Below are positions 6,649 through 15,085 of a DNA stretch of 40,634 nt, piece after piece; within the stretch, counting starts at the first letter, position 1; each line of letters opens with the position of its first letter. The position numbers and the translations under genes are program-made. The DNA lies in assembly GCA_014656015.1 (NCBI GenBank), contig BNBP01000064.1, forward strand, positions 1 to 40,634, in the 5' to 3' direction. The DNA comes from Streptomyces griseoaurantiacus (GTDB taxonomy: Bacteria > Actinomycetota > Actinomycetes > Streptomycetales > Streptomycetaceae). Under the pieces are notes generated by a model. It had not been told where the DNA came from. It saw only the letters and a program-made list of their open reading frames with translations, and did not search any database.

Positions 6649-9320
6649 TACTTGACCGTCTCGGCGACGAGGCGTTCGACGGCGTCCACGGCCTCGCCGA
6701 CGGCGGCCGGGTTCTGCCCACCGCCCTGGGCGACGTCCGGCTTGCCGCCACCGCCGCCACCGAGCGTCTTGGCGGCGGTGCGCACCAGGTCACCGGCCTT
6801 GAGACCGCGCTCGCGGGCGGCCTCGTTGGTGGCGATGACCGTGAGCGGCCTGCCGTTGTTCACGGCGAACAGGGCGACCACGGCGGCCCGGCCGCCCTGG
6901 ATGCGGCCGCGCACGTCGAGGACCAGCTTGCGCAGGTCGTCGGCGGAGGTGCCGTCCGGGACCTGCCCGGTGACCAGGGCGAGGCCGCGCACGTCCTTGG
7001 CGGACTCGGCGAGGCCGCCGGCGGCCTGGAGCACCTTCTCGGCGCGGAACTTCTCGATCTCCTTCTCGGCGTCCTTGAGCCGGGCGAGCATGCCGGCGAC
7101 CTTCTCCGGCAGTTCCTCCGGGCGGCCCTTGACCAGCTCGGTGAGCTGGTGGACGACCGTGTGCTCGCGGGCCAGGAAGCTGTAGGCGTCGACGCCGACC
7201 AGGGCCTCGATGCGGCGCACGCCGGAACCGATGGACGACTCGCCCAGCAGCTTGACCAGGCCGAGCTGGGCGGTGTTGTGGACGTGCGTACCGCCGCACA
7301 GCTCCTTGGAGAAGTCGCCGATGGTCACGACGCGCACGCGCTCGCCGTACTTCTCCCCGAACTCGGCGATGGCGCCCTGCTTCTTGGCCTCGTCGATGCC
7401 CATGACGTCGGCGCGGACGTCCAGGTCGCGGGCGAGCACCTCGTTGATCTTCTGCTCGACGTCGGTCATCACGGCCGTCGGAACGGCGGCCGGGGAGCCG
7501 AAGTCGAAGCGGAAGCGGCCGGGCTGGTTCTCGGAGCCGGCCTGGGCGGCCGTCGGTCCGAGGGCGTCGCGCAGGGCCTGGTGGGTGAGGTGGGTGGCCG
7601 AGTGGGCGCGGGCGATGGCCTTGCGGCGGCGGTCGTCGATCGAGGCCTGGGCCCTGGCGCCGACGGTCACCTCGCCGACCTGGACGACGCCCTTGTGGAC
7701 GTAGACGCCCGGCACCGGCTTCTGGCAGTCGCGGATCTCGATGACGGCACCGGAGTCGGTGCGGATGCGGCCGGTGTCACCGATCTGGCCGCCGCCCTCG
7801 GCGTAGAACGGGGTGCGGTCGAGGACGATCTCGACCTCGTCGCCCTCGGTGGCGGCCGGCGAGGAGAGGCCGTCGACGAGGATGCCGACGACGGTGGACT
7901 CGCCCTCGGTCTCCGTGTAGCCGATGAAGTCGGTGGCGCCGGCACTGTCGGCGATCTCGCGGTAGGCGCCGAGGTCGGCGTGACCGGTCTTCTTGGCCAG
8001 GGCGTCGGCCTTGGCGCGCTCCCGCTGTTCCTTCATCAGGCGGCGGAAGCCGTCCTCGTCCACGGACAGCCCCTGCTCGGCGGCCATCTCCAGGGTGAGG
8101 TCGATGGGGAAGCCCCAGGTGTCGTGGAGCAGGAACGCCTTGTCGCCGGCGAGCACGGTGGAACCGGCGGCCTTGGTCTCGGTGACGGCGGTGTCGAGCA
8201 CGTTGGTGCCGGCGTTGAGGGTCTTGAGGAAGCGGGCCTCCTCGGCGAGGGCGACCTTCTCGATGCGCTCGCGGTCGGTGACCAGCTCCGGGTACTGCTG
8301 TCCCATCGTGGCGATCACGGTCTCGACGAGGTCCTTGACGACCGGACCGGTGGCGCCGAGGAGGCGCATGTTGCGGATGGCGCGGCGCATGATGCGGCGC
8401 AGCACGTAGCCGCGGCCCTCGTTGCCCGGGGTGACGCCGTCGCCGATGAGCATCACGGAGGTGCGCATGTGGTCGGTGACCACGCGCAGGGAGACGTCCG
8501 AGTCGTGGGCGTCGCCGTAGGCGACACCGGTCAGCTCGGTGGCCTTGCCGATGACGGCCATGGAGGTGTCGATCTCGTACAGGTTCTGCACGCCCTGGAG
8601 GATCATGGCGAGCCGTTCGAGACCGAGACCGGTGTCGATGTTCTTGCTCGGCAGGTCGCCGAGGATCTCGAAGTCCTCCTTGCCGATGCCCTCGCCCCGC
8701 TCGTACTGCATGAAGACGAGGTTCCAGATCTCCACGTACCGCTCGTCGTTGACGGCGGGGCCGCCCTCGACGCCGAACTCGGGGCCGCGGTCGTAGTTGA
8801 TCTCGGAGCAGGGGCCGCAGGGGCCGGGGACGCCCATGGACCAGAAGTTGTCCTTCTTGCCCAGGCGCTGGATCCGCTCGGCGGGGACGCCGACGATGTC
8901 GCGCCAGATGCGCTCGGCCTCGTCGTCCTCCTCGTAGACGGTGATCCAGAGCTTCTCGGCCTCCAGGCCGTAACCGCCCTTGTCCTGGGGCGTGGTGAGC
9001 AGCTCCCAGGCGAGCTTGGCGGCGCCCTCCTTGAAGTAGTCGCCGAAGGAGAAGTTGCCGCACATCTGGAAGAACGTGCCGTGCCGGGTGGTCTTGCCGA
9101 CCTCCTCGATGTCCGGCGTGCGCACGCACTTCTGGACGCTGGTGGCACGGTCGAACGGCGGCTTGACCTCGCCCAGGAAGTAGGGCTTGAAGGGCACCAT
9201 GCCGGCGGGGACGAGGAGCAGAGTCGGGTCGTCCGCGATGAGCGACGCCGAAGGGACGACGGTGTGCCCGCGCTCCTCGAAGAAGCTCAGCCAGCGGCGG
9301 CGGATCTCGGCCGACTCCAT
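6648..9320 (-). CDS. alaS: Alanyl-tRNA synthetase
   Basis: AlaRS charges tRNA-Ala; the editing domain removes mischarged serine and glycine. The protein is 890 aa with the complete class II architecture. The aminoacylation core begins at residue 1 with VRTPDIEEVGKTTRHGTFF and FSFGDYFK, the tRNA-recognition region follows, then the editing domain with the zinc HxxxH (AHSATH) and CGGTH motifs, and a C-terminal C-Ala domain ending in a glycine-rich linker. The ATG 9320 overlaps the stop of the preceding DUF6167 gene by one base (TGATG). No T-box or other leader is possible inside this packed operon, so expression probably depends on upstream promoters. Confidence 0.98.
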   Translation of the reverse strand: MESAEIRRRWLSFFEERGHTVVPSASLIADDPTLLLVPAGMVPFKPYFLGEVKPPFDRATSVQKCVRTPDIEEVGKTTRHGTFFQMCGNFSFGDYFKEGAAKLAWELLTTPQDKGGYGLEAEKLWITVYEEDDEAERIWRDIVGVPAERIQRLGKKDNFWSMGVPGPCGPCSEINYDRGPEFGVEGGPAVNDERYVEIWNLVFMQYERGEGIGKEDFEILGDLPSKNIDTGLGLERLAMILQGVQNLYEIDTSMAVIGKATELTGVAYGDAHDSDVSLRVVTDHMRTSVMLIGDGVTPGNEGRGYVLRRIMRRAIRNMRLLGATGPVVKDLVETVIATMGQQYPELVTDRERIEKVALAEEARFLKTLNAGTNVLDTAVTETKAAGSTVLAGDKAFLLHDTWGFPIDLTLEMAAEQGLSVDEDGFRRLMKEQRERAKADALAKKTGHADLGAYREIADSAGATDFIGYTETEGESTVVGILVDGLSSPAATEGDEVEIVLDRTPFYAEGGGQIGDTGRIRTDSGAVIEIRDCQKPVPGVYVHKGVVQVGEVTVGARAQASIDDRRRKAIARAHSATHLTHQALRDALGPTAAQAGSENQPGRFRFDFGSPAAVPTAVMTDVEQKINEVLARDLDVRADVMGIDEAKKQGAIAEFGEKYGERVRVVTIGDFSKELCGGTHVHNTAQLGLVKLLGESSIGSGVRRIEALVGVDAYSFLAREHTVVHQLTELVKGRPEELPEKVAGMLARLKDAEKEIEKFRAEKVLQAAGGLAESAKDVRGLALVTGQVPDGTSADDLRKLVLDVRGRIQGGRAAVVALFAVNNGRPLTVIATNEAARERGLKAGDLVRTAAKTLGGGGGGKPDVAQGGGQNPAAVGEAVDAVERLVAETVK

Positions 9321-9676
9321 CAGTGGTCCTCATTCCGGTTGTACGAGTGGTACGTCGGCCTCTCGACGTACCGCGGTGTGTCGTGGTTCTCGATGGCGGC
9401 GTACCGCCGGGGCGCGGGGAGTTCGTGCTCGGGGACGGGGGCGTTGATGCCCAGCGCGTCGCCCAGCTCCGCCTCCCGGCGGGCCATGTTGTCGCGGACG
9501 TCGAGCGCGAAGCCGACGGCCCGGTGCTTGATCCGGTGGCCGGCCTCCAGGGCCTTGTCGGCCGCGGTGGCGGCGAGGCTCTCCGGGGTGAGCCGCCTCA
9601 GCTTGCGGTTGACCTTGGTGGTGGCCCAGACGCCTGCGGCGACGCCGGTGCCGAACCAGAACGTACGGCGGAACAT
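9320..9676 (-). CDS. DUF6167 family protein
   Basis: A 118-aa protein of unknown function that I recognise as the DUF6167 type always found before alaS in Streptomyces. Residues 1-20 (MFRRTFWFGTGVAAGVWATT) form a short hydrophobic segment, followed by a basic region and an amphipathic helix with TPESLAATAADKALEAG and a Tyr/His-rich C-terminus. It could be a small membrane-attached protein. The ATG 9676 lies 7 nt after the stop of the DUF948 gene and the stop overlaps the alaS ATG, so all three are likely translated from one message. No catalytic motif is visible. Confidence 0.85.
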   Translation of the reverse strand: MFRRTFWFGTGVAAGVWATTKVNRKLRRLTPESLAATAADKALEAGHRIKHRAVGFALDVRDNMARREAELGDALGINAPVPEHELPAPRRYAAIENHDTPRYVERPTYHSYNRNEDH

Positions 9677-9683
9677 GGCTGGG

Positions 9684-10151
9684 TCAGTTCCCCTTTTCGC
9701 GGTGGGCGCGGTCGGCGGCCCGCTGGGCGCGCCTGACCCGGCGGGCCGACGGGACGGTGCGCCCGACGATCACCTCGCGCCGGGGCTCGGCGGACGGCCG
9801 GTCCTCGCGGCGGCCGGTGAGGGCGCGGCGCACGCCGTAGCCGAACGCGGCGACCTTGACCAGGGGGCCGCCGAAGGTGGAGGCGACGGTCGTGGACAGC
9901 GCCGAGGCGTTGGACGTGACTTCCTGGACGTCGCTCGCGATGGCGTCGACCCGGTCGATCTGGGTCTGGGCCGAGCGGACCGCCGCGGAGGCGTCGTTGA
10001 GCAGCGGGACGGCCTGTTCGGTCACGTCCGCGACGAGTTTGGTGGTCGCCCGGAGCGTCTGGGCCAGCCTCGCCAGTGCCACGGCGAGGAAGGAGACCAG
10101 GATCGCCCAGAACACGGCCACCAGGATCCCGGCCACCTCTCCACCGGACAC
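9684..10151 (-). CDS. DUF948 domain membrane protein
   Basis: A 155-aa protein with one N-terminal membrane segment (VAGILVAVFWAILVSFLAVALA, from about residue 5) followed by a long helical stretch rich in Val, Asp, Ser and Thr with heptad-like spacing, then a basic Arg-rich tail. This layout fits DUF948 (also described as general stress or methyl-accepting-like coiled coil). Function is unknown; a role at the membrane is inferred. GTG 10151 was chosen because it places the membrane segment right at the N-terminus; a GTG at 10196 would add 15 residues and cannot be excluded. It is encoded 7 nt upstream of the DUF6167 gene. Confidence 0.78.
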   Translation of the reverse strand: MSGGEVAGILVAVFWAILVSFLAVALARLAQTLRATTKLVADVTEQAVPLLNDASAAVRSAQTQIDRVDAIASDVQEVTSNASALSTTVASTFGGPLVKVAAFGYGVRRALTGRREDRPSAEPRREVIVGRTVPSARRVRRAQRAADRAHREKGN

Positions 10152-10322
10152 CTGTGCGCACCCGCTCCCTGAAACGTGTCTGACCGTCGAGTCCACTGAA
10201 CCCGTCGGTCGTGTCGAAACGCGCCGGACCCGGCGACGAGCAGTACCCCCGAGCCTATCGCGCCCGGGGTGCCGGTCCGTACCGCATTACCGGCGCCGGC
10301 GCCCGCAAACGCCGGAGCCCGC

Positions 10323-10346
10323 CGCCCCGGCCACGAGGGCGGGGCG
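10323..10346 (-). terminator. Possible rpsD terminator hairpin
   Basis: CGCCCCG (10323-10329) pairs with CGGGGCG (10340-10346) across a 10-nt loop, 45-68 nt beyond the rpsD stop. The stem is short and there is no T-run, so read-through into the DUF948-alaS genes is likely. Confidence 0.35.
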
Positions 10347-10390
10347 ACGGGCCCGGGCACACGGTGTGCGCCGCGTCCGCTGAGGGGTGA

Positions 10391-11005
10391 TCAGCGGGCG
10401 TAGTACTCGACGACGAGCTGCTCGTCGCAGATCACCGGGATCTCCTTGCGGTTCGGCTCGCGGTCCAGGCGGAACGCCAGGGCCTTGAGGTTCACCTGGA
10501 GGTAGCGCGGGGTCTCGCCCTCGGGGGCGAAGCCGCCCTCGCGGGCGATGGAGAAGAGGGTCTTCTCACGGCTGCGCTCACGGACCATGACGACGTCGTC
10601 CGGCTTCACGCGGAAGGACGGCTTGTCGACCTTGTGGCCGTTGACCTCGATGTGGCCGTGGACGACCATCTGCCGGGCCTGGTAGATCGTGCGGGCGATG
10701 CCCGAACGCAGGACCAGCGCGTCGAGACGGCGCTCGAGCTCGATGACCAGGGCCTCACCGGTCTTGCCCTGCGTCTTGGCGGCACGCTCGTAGGCGCGGA
10801 CGAGCTGGCGCTCGGACACGTCGTACTGCGCGCGCAGACGCTGCTTCTCGAGCAGACGGACCTTGTAGTCCGAGTTCTGCTTGCGGCCGCGGCCGTGCTC
10901 ACCCGGCGGGTAGGGGCGGGCCTCGAAGTACTTGACGGCCTTCGGGGTCAGCGCGATGCCGAGGGCACGCGACTTCTTGACCTTGGGGCGGGACTGGTTC
11001 GCCAC
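10391..11005 (-). CDS. rpsD: 30S ribosomal protein S4 (zinc-independent C- form)
   Basis: S4 is a primary 16S rRNA-binding protein that starts small-subunit assembly. The protein is 204 aa, the usual length. The N-terminus reads ANQSRPKVKKSRALG and lacks the CxxC...CxxC zinc knuckle of C+ S4 proteins, so this is a C- paralog. The S4 RNA-binding domain (LDALVLRSGIA...VVHGHIEVNG) lies at about residues 88-150. The start is GTG 11005, preceded by a purine-rich AGAAGAAGAA tract in place of a classic GGAGG. It stands alone, not in the alpha operon (rpsM-rpsK-rpoA) as in many bacteria. The long upstream region (11006-11456) probably holds its promoter and leader. Confidence 0.97.
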   Translation of the reverse strand: MANQSRPKVKKSRALGIALTPKAVKYFEARPYPPGEHGRGRKQNSDYKVRLLEKQRLRAQYDVSERQLVRAYERAAKTQGKTGEALVIELERRLDALVLRSGIARTIYQARQMVVHGHIEVNGHKVDKPSFRVKPDDVVMVRERSREKTLFSIAREGGFAPEGETPRYLQVNLKALAFRLDREPNRKEIPVICDEQLVVEYYAR

Positions 11006-11456
11006 TTCTTCTTCTCTTCTCTTCGCTTACGGCTTCACCAGGGTTACGGGAGGTCGCATCCGCAGCCGGGGAAACCCGCCGGGTCCGGTGAACCGGGCCT
11101 GCCGGGCAGCCGCTCCCCTGATCTGGGCACATACGTGCAGCACGCGAGTGGCCCACCGACCGGGGCCCCGGGGTCCGTGGGGACCTCGGGGGTGGTGGTG
11201 GGCTGCCCGCGACACCTTCGACGGTGCGCGACGCTCCTGGATCCTCCCGCCGCGGGGCGAGGAGGTTCCGGCTGGGTGTCCCGCTCTGGTGGCGTCGACC
11301 GGGGCCGACACGGGACGCAGCACTTCGGGCGAGTCTACAGGGCGGCGGGCACTGCTCTCGACCGGGGCGGCCGCGGCACGGAGCCGCCCGGGGCCCGGCG
11401 CCGGTACCGCCGCCCCGGCGTCCGTGTCGCCGCGGGGCCACGGCTGCTCGCCGTCG
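11006..11456 (-). promoter_or_regulatory. Gene-free region carrying the rpsD promoter and leader
   Basis: This 451-nt stretch between rarA and rpsD has no frame with coding character. The 20 nt next to rpsD are purine-rich. A TAGACT -10-like hexamer reads towards rpsD at 11332-11337, but I found no matching -35 box. If it were used, the leader would exceed 300 nt, which leaves room for ribosomal-protein autoregulation. That is inference only. Confidence 0.4.
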
Positions 11457-12818
11457 CTACGGCTGCTTGCGGCCGAGGTGCTTGCGGGTCCACTCCACGG
11501 CGTCCGCGTACCGGGCCTCCCCGCCGTGCCGGGTCGGTTGGTAGTAGGCGCGGTCCTTCAGTGCGTCCGGGGCGTACTGCTGGGCGGCGATGCCCTCGGG
11601 CAGGTCGTGCGGGTAGACGTAGCCCTGGGCGTGGCCGAGCTTGGCGGCGCCCTTGTAGTGCCCGTCGCGCAGATGGGCGGGGACGGGGCCGGCGAGGCCC
11701 TTGCGGACGTCCTCCAGGGCGGCGCCTATCGCGGTCGTCGCCGCGTTGGACTTGGGGGCGAGCGCGAGGGCGATGGTGGCGTGGCTGAGGGTGAGCGCGG
11801 CCTCCGGGAAGCCGATCATCGCGACGGCCTGGGCTGCGGCGACGGCGGTGGGCAGGGCCGTCGGGTCGGCGAGGCCGATGTCCTCGCTGGCGGAGATCAT
11901 CAGCCGGCGGGCGATGAACCGGGGGTCCTCCCCGGCCTCGATCATTCGGGCCAGGTAGTGCAGCGCGGCGTCCACGTCGGAGCCGCGGATGGACTTGATG
12001 AGGGCGCTGGCCACGTCGTAGTGCTGGTCGCCGGAACGGTCGTACTTCACCGCGGCCCGGTCGACCGTCTCCTCCAGGGTGGTCAGGCCGATCTCGGGCT
12101 CGCCCTTGTCCAGCGCGGCGCCGGCGGCCGCCTCCAGGGCCGTCAGCGCCCGCCGGGCGTCGCCGCCCGCGATCCGCAGCAGGTGCGCCTCGGTCTCCTC
12201 GGGCAGGGTGACGGCGCCCTTCAGGCCGCGCTCGTCGGCCAGTGCCCGATGGAGCAGCCCGCGCAGGTCCTCGTCGGTGAGGGGTTCGAGGGTGAGCAGG
12301 AGGGAGCGGGAGAGCAGCGGGGAGATGACCGAGAAATAGGGGTTCTCGGTGGTCGCGGCGATCAGGGTGACCCAGCGGTTCTCGACGGCGGGCAGCAGGG
12401 AGTCCTGCTGGGCCTTGCTGAAGCGGTGGATCTCGTCGAGGAAGAGCACGGTCTCCGTGCCGTAGCCGCCGGTGGCGCGGCGGGCGCCGTCGATGACCGC
12501 GCGGACCTCCTTGACGCCGGCGGTGATCGCGGAGAGCTCCACGAACCGCTTGTTGGTGGCCTTGGAGACGACGTACGCCAGGGTGGTCTTGCCGGTGCCG
12601 GGCGGGCCCCAGAGGATCACCGAGGAGGGGCCGGCCGGGCTGCCCGCGGAGGTGCCCTCGCCGACCAGCCGGCGCAACGGGGAGCCGGGCTTGAGCAGGT
12701 GCTGCTGGCCCATGACCTCGTCGAGGCTGCGCGGGCGCATCCGGACGGCCAGGGGGCTGGCGGCCGGGTCCTTCTCCTGACGGGCCTCGGCGGCGGCGGT
12801 GAACAGGTCGGGTTCCAC
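11457..12818 (-). CDS. rarA: Replication-associated recombination protein A, AAA+ ATPase
   Basis: RarA (MgsA) is an AAA+ clamp-loader-like ATPase that acts at stalled replication forks. The protein is 453 aa, full length for the family. Walker A GPPGTGKTT is at residues 71-79, Walker B LFLDEIHRF at about 125-133, a sensor 1 region in AATTEN follows, and the C-terminal MgsA/oligomerisation domain ends with the typical YPHDLPEG and YQPTRHG segments. The start is GTG 12818. A RecA-NDp-type promoter lies 8-30 nt upstream, close enough that the message would begin at or next to the GTG, so the gene looks leaderless. The AGGG before the start is part of that -10 box, not a ribosome-binding site. 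Confidence 0.95.
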   Translation of the reverse strand: MEPDLFTAAAEARQEKDPAASPLAVRMRPRSLDEVMGQQHLLKPGSPLRRLVGEGTSAGSPAGPSSVILWGPPGTGKTTLAYVVSKATNKRFVELSAITAGVKEVRAVIDGARRATGGYGTETVLFLDEIHRFSKAQQDSLLPAVENRWVTLIAATTENPYFSVISPLLSRSLLLTLEPLTDEDLRGLLHRALADERGLKGAVTLPEETEAHLLRIAGGDARRALTALEAAAGAALDKGEPEIGLTTLEETVDRAAVKYDRSGDQHYDVASALIKSIRGSDVDAALHYLARMIEAGEDPRFIARRLMISASEDIGLADPTALPTAVAAAQAVAMIGFPEAALTLSHATIALALAPKSNAATTAIGAALEDVRKGLAGPVPAHLRDGHYKGAAKLGHAQGYVYPHDLPEGIAAQQYAPDALKDRAYYQPTRHGGEARYADAVEWTRKHLGRKQP

Positions 12819-12825
12819 GGAGAAA

Positions 12826-12848
12826 ACCCTAAGTCACGCCACTGACAA
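12826..12848 (-). promoter_or_regulatory. RecA-NDp/PafBC-type DNA-damage promoter of rarA
   Basis: Reading towards rarA, TTGTCAGTG (12848-12840) is followed by exactly 8 nt and then TAGGGT (12831-12826). This matches the DNA-damage promoter described for mycobacterial recA and other repair genes (RecA-NDp, activated by PafBC). Transcription would start about 7 nt after the -10 box, at the GTG start codon itself. Confidence 0.8.
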
Positions 12849-12906
12849 ACCGCGGCCGGCCGTCGGGAGCGCACTCACCGGGGCCGGCCCGGGAAGGGCC
12901 ACGGGC

Positions 12907-13572
12907 TCAGGAGGCCCAGAGCTGGCTGCCCCAGCGGGTGAACACCAGCATGGCGATGATGCCCACGTGGGTGACCGGCAGGACCCAGGTGAACTCGCTC
13001 AGGAAGTTCTTCACCGGGCGGGGGGCGGGAAGGAAGTCGTTGCGCACGTTGTGCGAGGTCACGTACCAGAACATGGTGATCGTGATCACCCAGGCCAGGG
13101 AGCACCACAGGCACAGGGCGTTGATCTCGTAGAGCGTCTGGAACTGCAGCCAGGTGCAGAAGCCCACGCCGAACAGCGTGCCGAAGTTGAAGGTGAGCCA
13201 GTACCAGCGGGGGAAGCGGACGCGGGTGAGCAGGGTGACGCCGACGCAGATGACGATGCCGTAGCAGACGAGGCCGAGGAACGGGTTGGGGAACCCGAAG
13301 ACGGCGGCCTGCTTGCTCTCCATCACGCTGCCGCAGGAGACGATCGGGTTGATGCTGCAGTTCGGGGTGAACGTCCTGCCCTCGGCCTTGGCCTCGGCAA
13401 TCTTGATCTTGTCCAGGGTGATGACCCAGGAGGCGAGCAGGCCGAGGGCGCCGGTGATCACCAGCATCACGGAGAAGGCGCGGCCGGCGCCGACGGGGCG
13501 GGGCGCGTCGCCGCGCTGGGGCTCCGGGTCGGTCGCTTCTGTGGAGACGTCCCTGACTGTCGTCTTGCTCAT
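12907..13572 (-). CDS. VKOR family membrane thiol oxidoreductase
   Basis: Bacterial VKOR homologues oxidise DsbA-like partners with quinone, supporting disulfide formation outside the membrane. The protein is 221 aa with four or five membrane segments (about 33-53, 98-116, 123-142, 152-175 and 195-212). The redox pair is CLWC (Cys154, Cys157) and the shuttle cysteines are Cys72 and Cys80 in CSINPIVSC. There is no fused thioredoxin domain, unlike some bacterial VKORs, so a separate DsbA partner is expected. ATG 13572 was preferred over the adjoining GTG 13575. A weak -10 match (CACAAT, 13619-13614) precedes it. It is followed by rarA, from which it is functionally unrelated. Confidence 0.9.
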   Translation of the reverse strand: MSKTTVRDVSTEATDPEPQRGDAPRPVGAGRAFSVMLVITGALGLLASWVITLDKIKIAEAKAEGRTFTPNCSINPIVSCGSVMESKQAAVFGFPNPFLGLVCYGIVICVGVTLLTRVRFPRWYWLTFNFGTLFGVGFCTWLQFQTLYEINALCLWCSLAWVITITMFWYVTSHNVRNDFLPAPRPVKNFLSEFTWVLPVTHVGIIAMLVFTRWGSQLWAS

Positions 13573-13767
13573 CACGCCGATTCCGTCGTTGAGGTGGCTG
13601 GGCGGGCAGGGTCATTGTGCCGCACGGAAGGGCCTGTTCACCGTTGGCTGCGAATAAGGAGGGGCGGCCGGGGGGTACGAGGTGCCGGGTTCACGCCATC
13701 GAAGGACGGCGCGGGGGCACGGGTGAGCGAACGCGGGGGCGGGCGTTCGTTTCCCCGACGGCGCCGA

Positions 13768-13798
13768 CGCCCCGCTCCCCCGTGCGGGAGGCGGGGCG
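13768..13798 (-). terminator. hisS terminator hairpin
   Basis: CGCCCCG plus CTCCC (13768-13779) pairs with GGGAG and CGGGGCG (13786-13798), a 12-bp stem with one bulged base, 12 nt beyond the hisS stop. Confidence 0.7.
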
Positions 13799-13809
13799 CC
13801 CCTGGCGCC

Positions 13810-15072
13810 TCAGCCCAGGCGGGTCTCCAGCTCGGCGACGATCTCGTTGAGGCCCACCGGGGCCTGCTCGCCGGACTCCATGTCCTTGAGCTGGACGACG
13901 CCCTCGGCGAGATCCCGCTCGCCGGCGACGATCGCGTACCGCGCACCGCTGCGGTTCGCGTTCTTCATCGCGCCCTTGAGCCCCTTGCCGCCGTAGGCGA
14001 AGTCCGTCGCGATGCCGAGCCTGCGCAGCTCGGTCACCTTCGCGAACAGCACCCGCCGTGCCTCCTCGCCGAGCGGCACCGCGTAGACGCTGGTGACCGA
14101 CGGCAGCGGCAGTTCGATGCCCTCCGCCTCCAGTGCGAGGACCGTGCGGTCCACGCCCAGCGCCCAGCCGACCGAGGGCAGCGCGGGGCCGCCGATCATC
14201 TCGGAGAGCCCGTCGTAGCGGCCGCCGCCGCCCACCGCGGACTGGGAGCCCAGGCCGTCGTGGACGAACTCGAAGGTCGTCCGGGTGTAGTAGTCCAGGC
14301 CGCGCACGAGCCGCGGGTCGTCCTCGAAGGCGACGCCGGCCGCGCGGAGCAGCTCGCGGACCTCCTCGTGGTACGCCTTGCACGCGTCGCACAGGTAGTC
14401 GCGCAGGATCGGGGCGTCGGTGAGCTGCTTCTGGACGTCGGGGCGCTTGTCGTCGAGGACGCGCAGCGGGTTGATCTCCGCGCGGCGCAGGGTCTCCTCG
14501 TCGAGGTCGAGGCCGCGCAGGAAGTCCTGGAGGGCGGCGCGGTAGACCGGCCGGCACTCCTTGTCCCCGAGGCTGTTGAGCAGGATGCGGAAGCCGCGCA
14601 GACCCAGCGAGCGGTACGCCTGGTCGGCGAGGATGATCAACTCGGCGTCGAGCGCCGGGTCCTCCGCGCCGATCGCCTCGGCGCCGACCTGGGAGAAGTG
14701 GCGGTAGCGGCCCTTCTGGGGGCGCTCGTAGCGGTAGTAGGAGCCCGAGTACCAGAGCTTGACCGGGAGGTTGCCCGCCTTGTGGAGGTTGGCCTCCAGG
14801 GCGGCGCGCAGCACGGAGGCGGTGCCCTCGGGGCGCAGGGCGAGCCGGTCGCCGCCCTTGGTCTCGAAGGCGTACATCTCCTTGGTCACGATGTCGGTGG
14901 ACTCGCCGACGCCGCGGGCGAAGAGGTCGACGCTCTCGAAGCCGGGCGTCTCGATGTAGCCGTAGCCGGAATTGCGCAGCGGCCGGGCGATCGCCTCGCG
15001 CACCGCCAGGAAGGTGGCGGAGTCGGGCGGCAGCAGGTCGTACGTGCCCTTGGGGGCCTTGAAAGTGCTCAC
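13810..15072 (-). CDS. hisS: Histidyl-tRNA synthetase
   Basis: HisRS, a class II synthetase, charges tRNA-His. The protein is 420 aa, normal length. Motif 2 is represented by LRPEGTASVLRA, the histidine-specific block by LVRGLDYYTRTTFEFV, and motif 3 by GGGGRYDGL and the GWALGVDR segment. A C-terminal anticodon-binding domain closes the protein. The start is GTG 15072, giving the usual STFKAPKGTYDLLP N-terminus; the open frame further upstream lies in the MBL gene and was rejected. It begins 13 nt after the MBL gene and is probably cotranscribed with it. A hairpin terminator follows. Confidence 0.97.
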   Translation of the reverse strand: MSTFKAPKGTYDLLPPDSATFLAVREAIARPLRNSGYGYIETPGFESVDLFARGVGESTDIVTKEMYAFETKGGDRLALRPEGTASVLRAALEANLHKAGNLPVKLWYSGSYYRYERPQKGRYRHFSQVGAEAIGAEDPALDAELIILADQAYRSLGLRGFRILLNSLGDKECRPVYRAALQDFLRGLDLDEETLRRAEINPLRVLDDKRPDVQKQLTDAPILRDYLCDACKAYHEEVRELLRAAGVAFEDDPRLVRGLDYYTRTTFEFVHDGLGSQSAVGGGGRYDGLSEMIGGPALPSVGWALGVDRTVLALEAEGIELPLPSVTSVYAVPLGEEARRVLFAKVTELRRLGIATDFAYGGKGLKGAMKNANRSGARYAIVAGERDLAEGVVQLKDMESGEQAPVGLNEIVAELETRLG

Positions 15073-15085
15073 GGAGGGTTTCTCG

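Noticed and set aside
9320..9720. A T-box upstream of alaS.
   Set aside because: alaS follows a coding gene with no intergenic space; T-box leaders need 150-300 nt of untranslated RNA.
7149..10172. A 1007-aa open frame on the plus strand opposite alaS.
   Set aside because: It is antisense to alaS and two small genes, all of which carry clear conserved motifs; long open antisense frames are common in high-GC DNA with third-position bias.
11332..11337. TAGACT as the -10 box of rpsD.
   Set aside because: No -35 box at a normal distance was found; kept only as a weak possibility in the leader entry.
12832..12848. The AGGG before rarA as a ribosome-binding site.
   Set aside because: It falls within the -10 box of a well-matching promoter whose transcript would begin after it.
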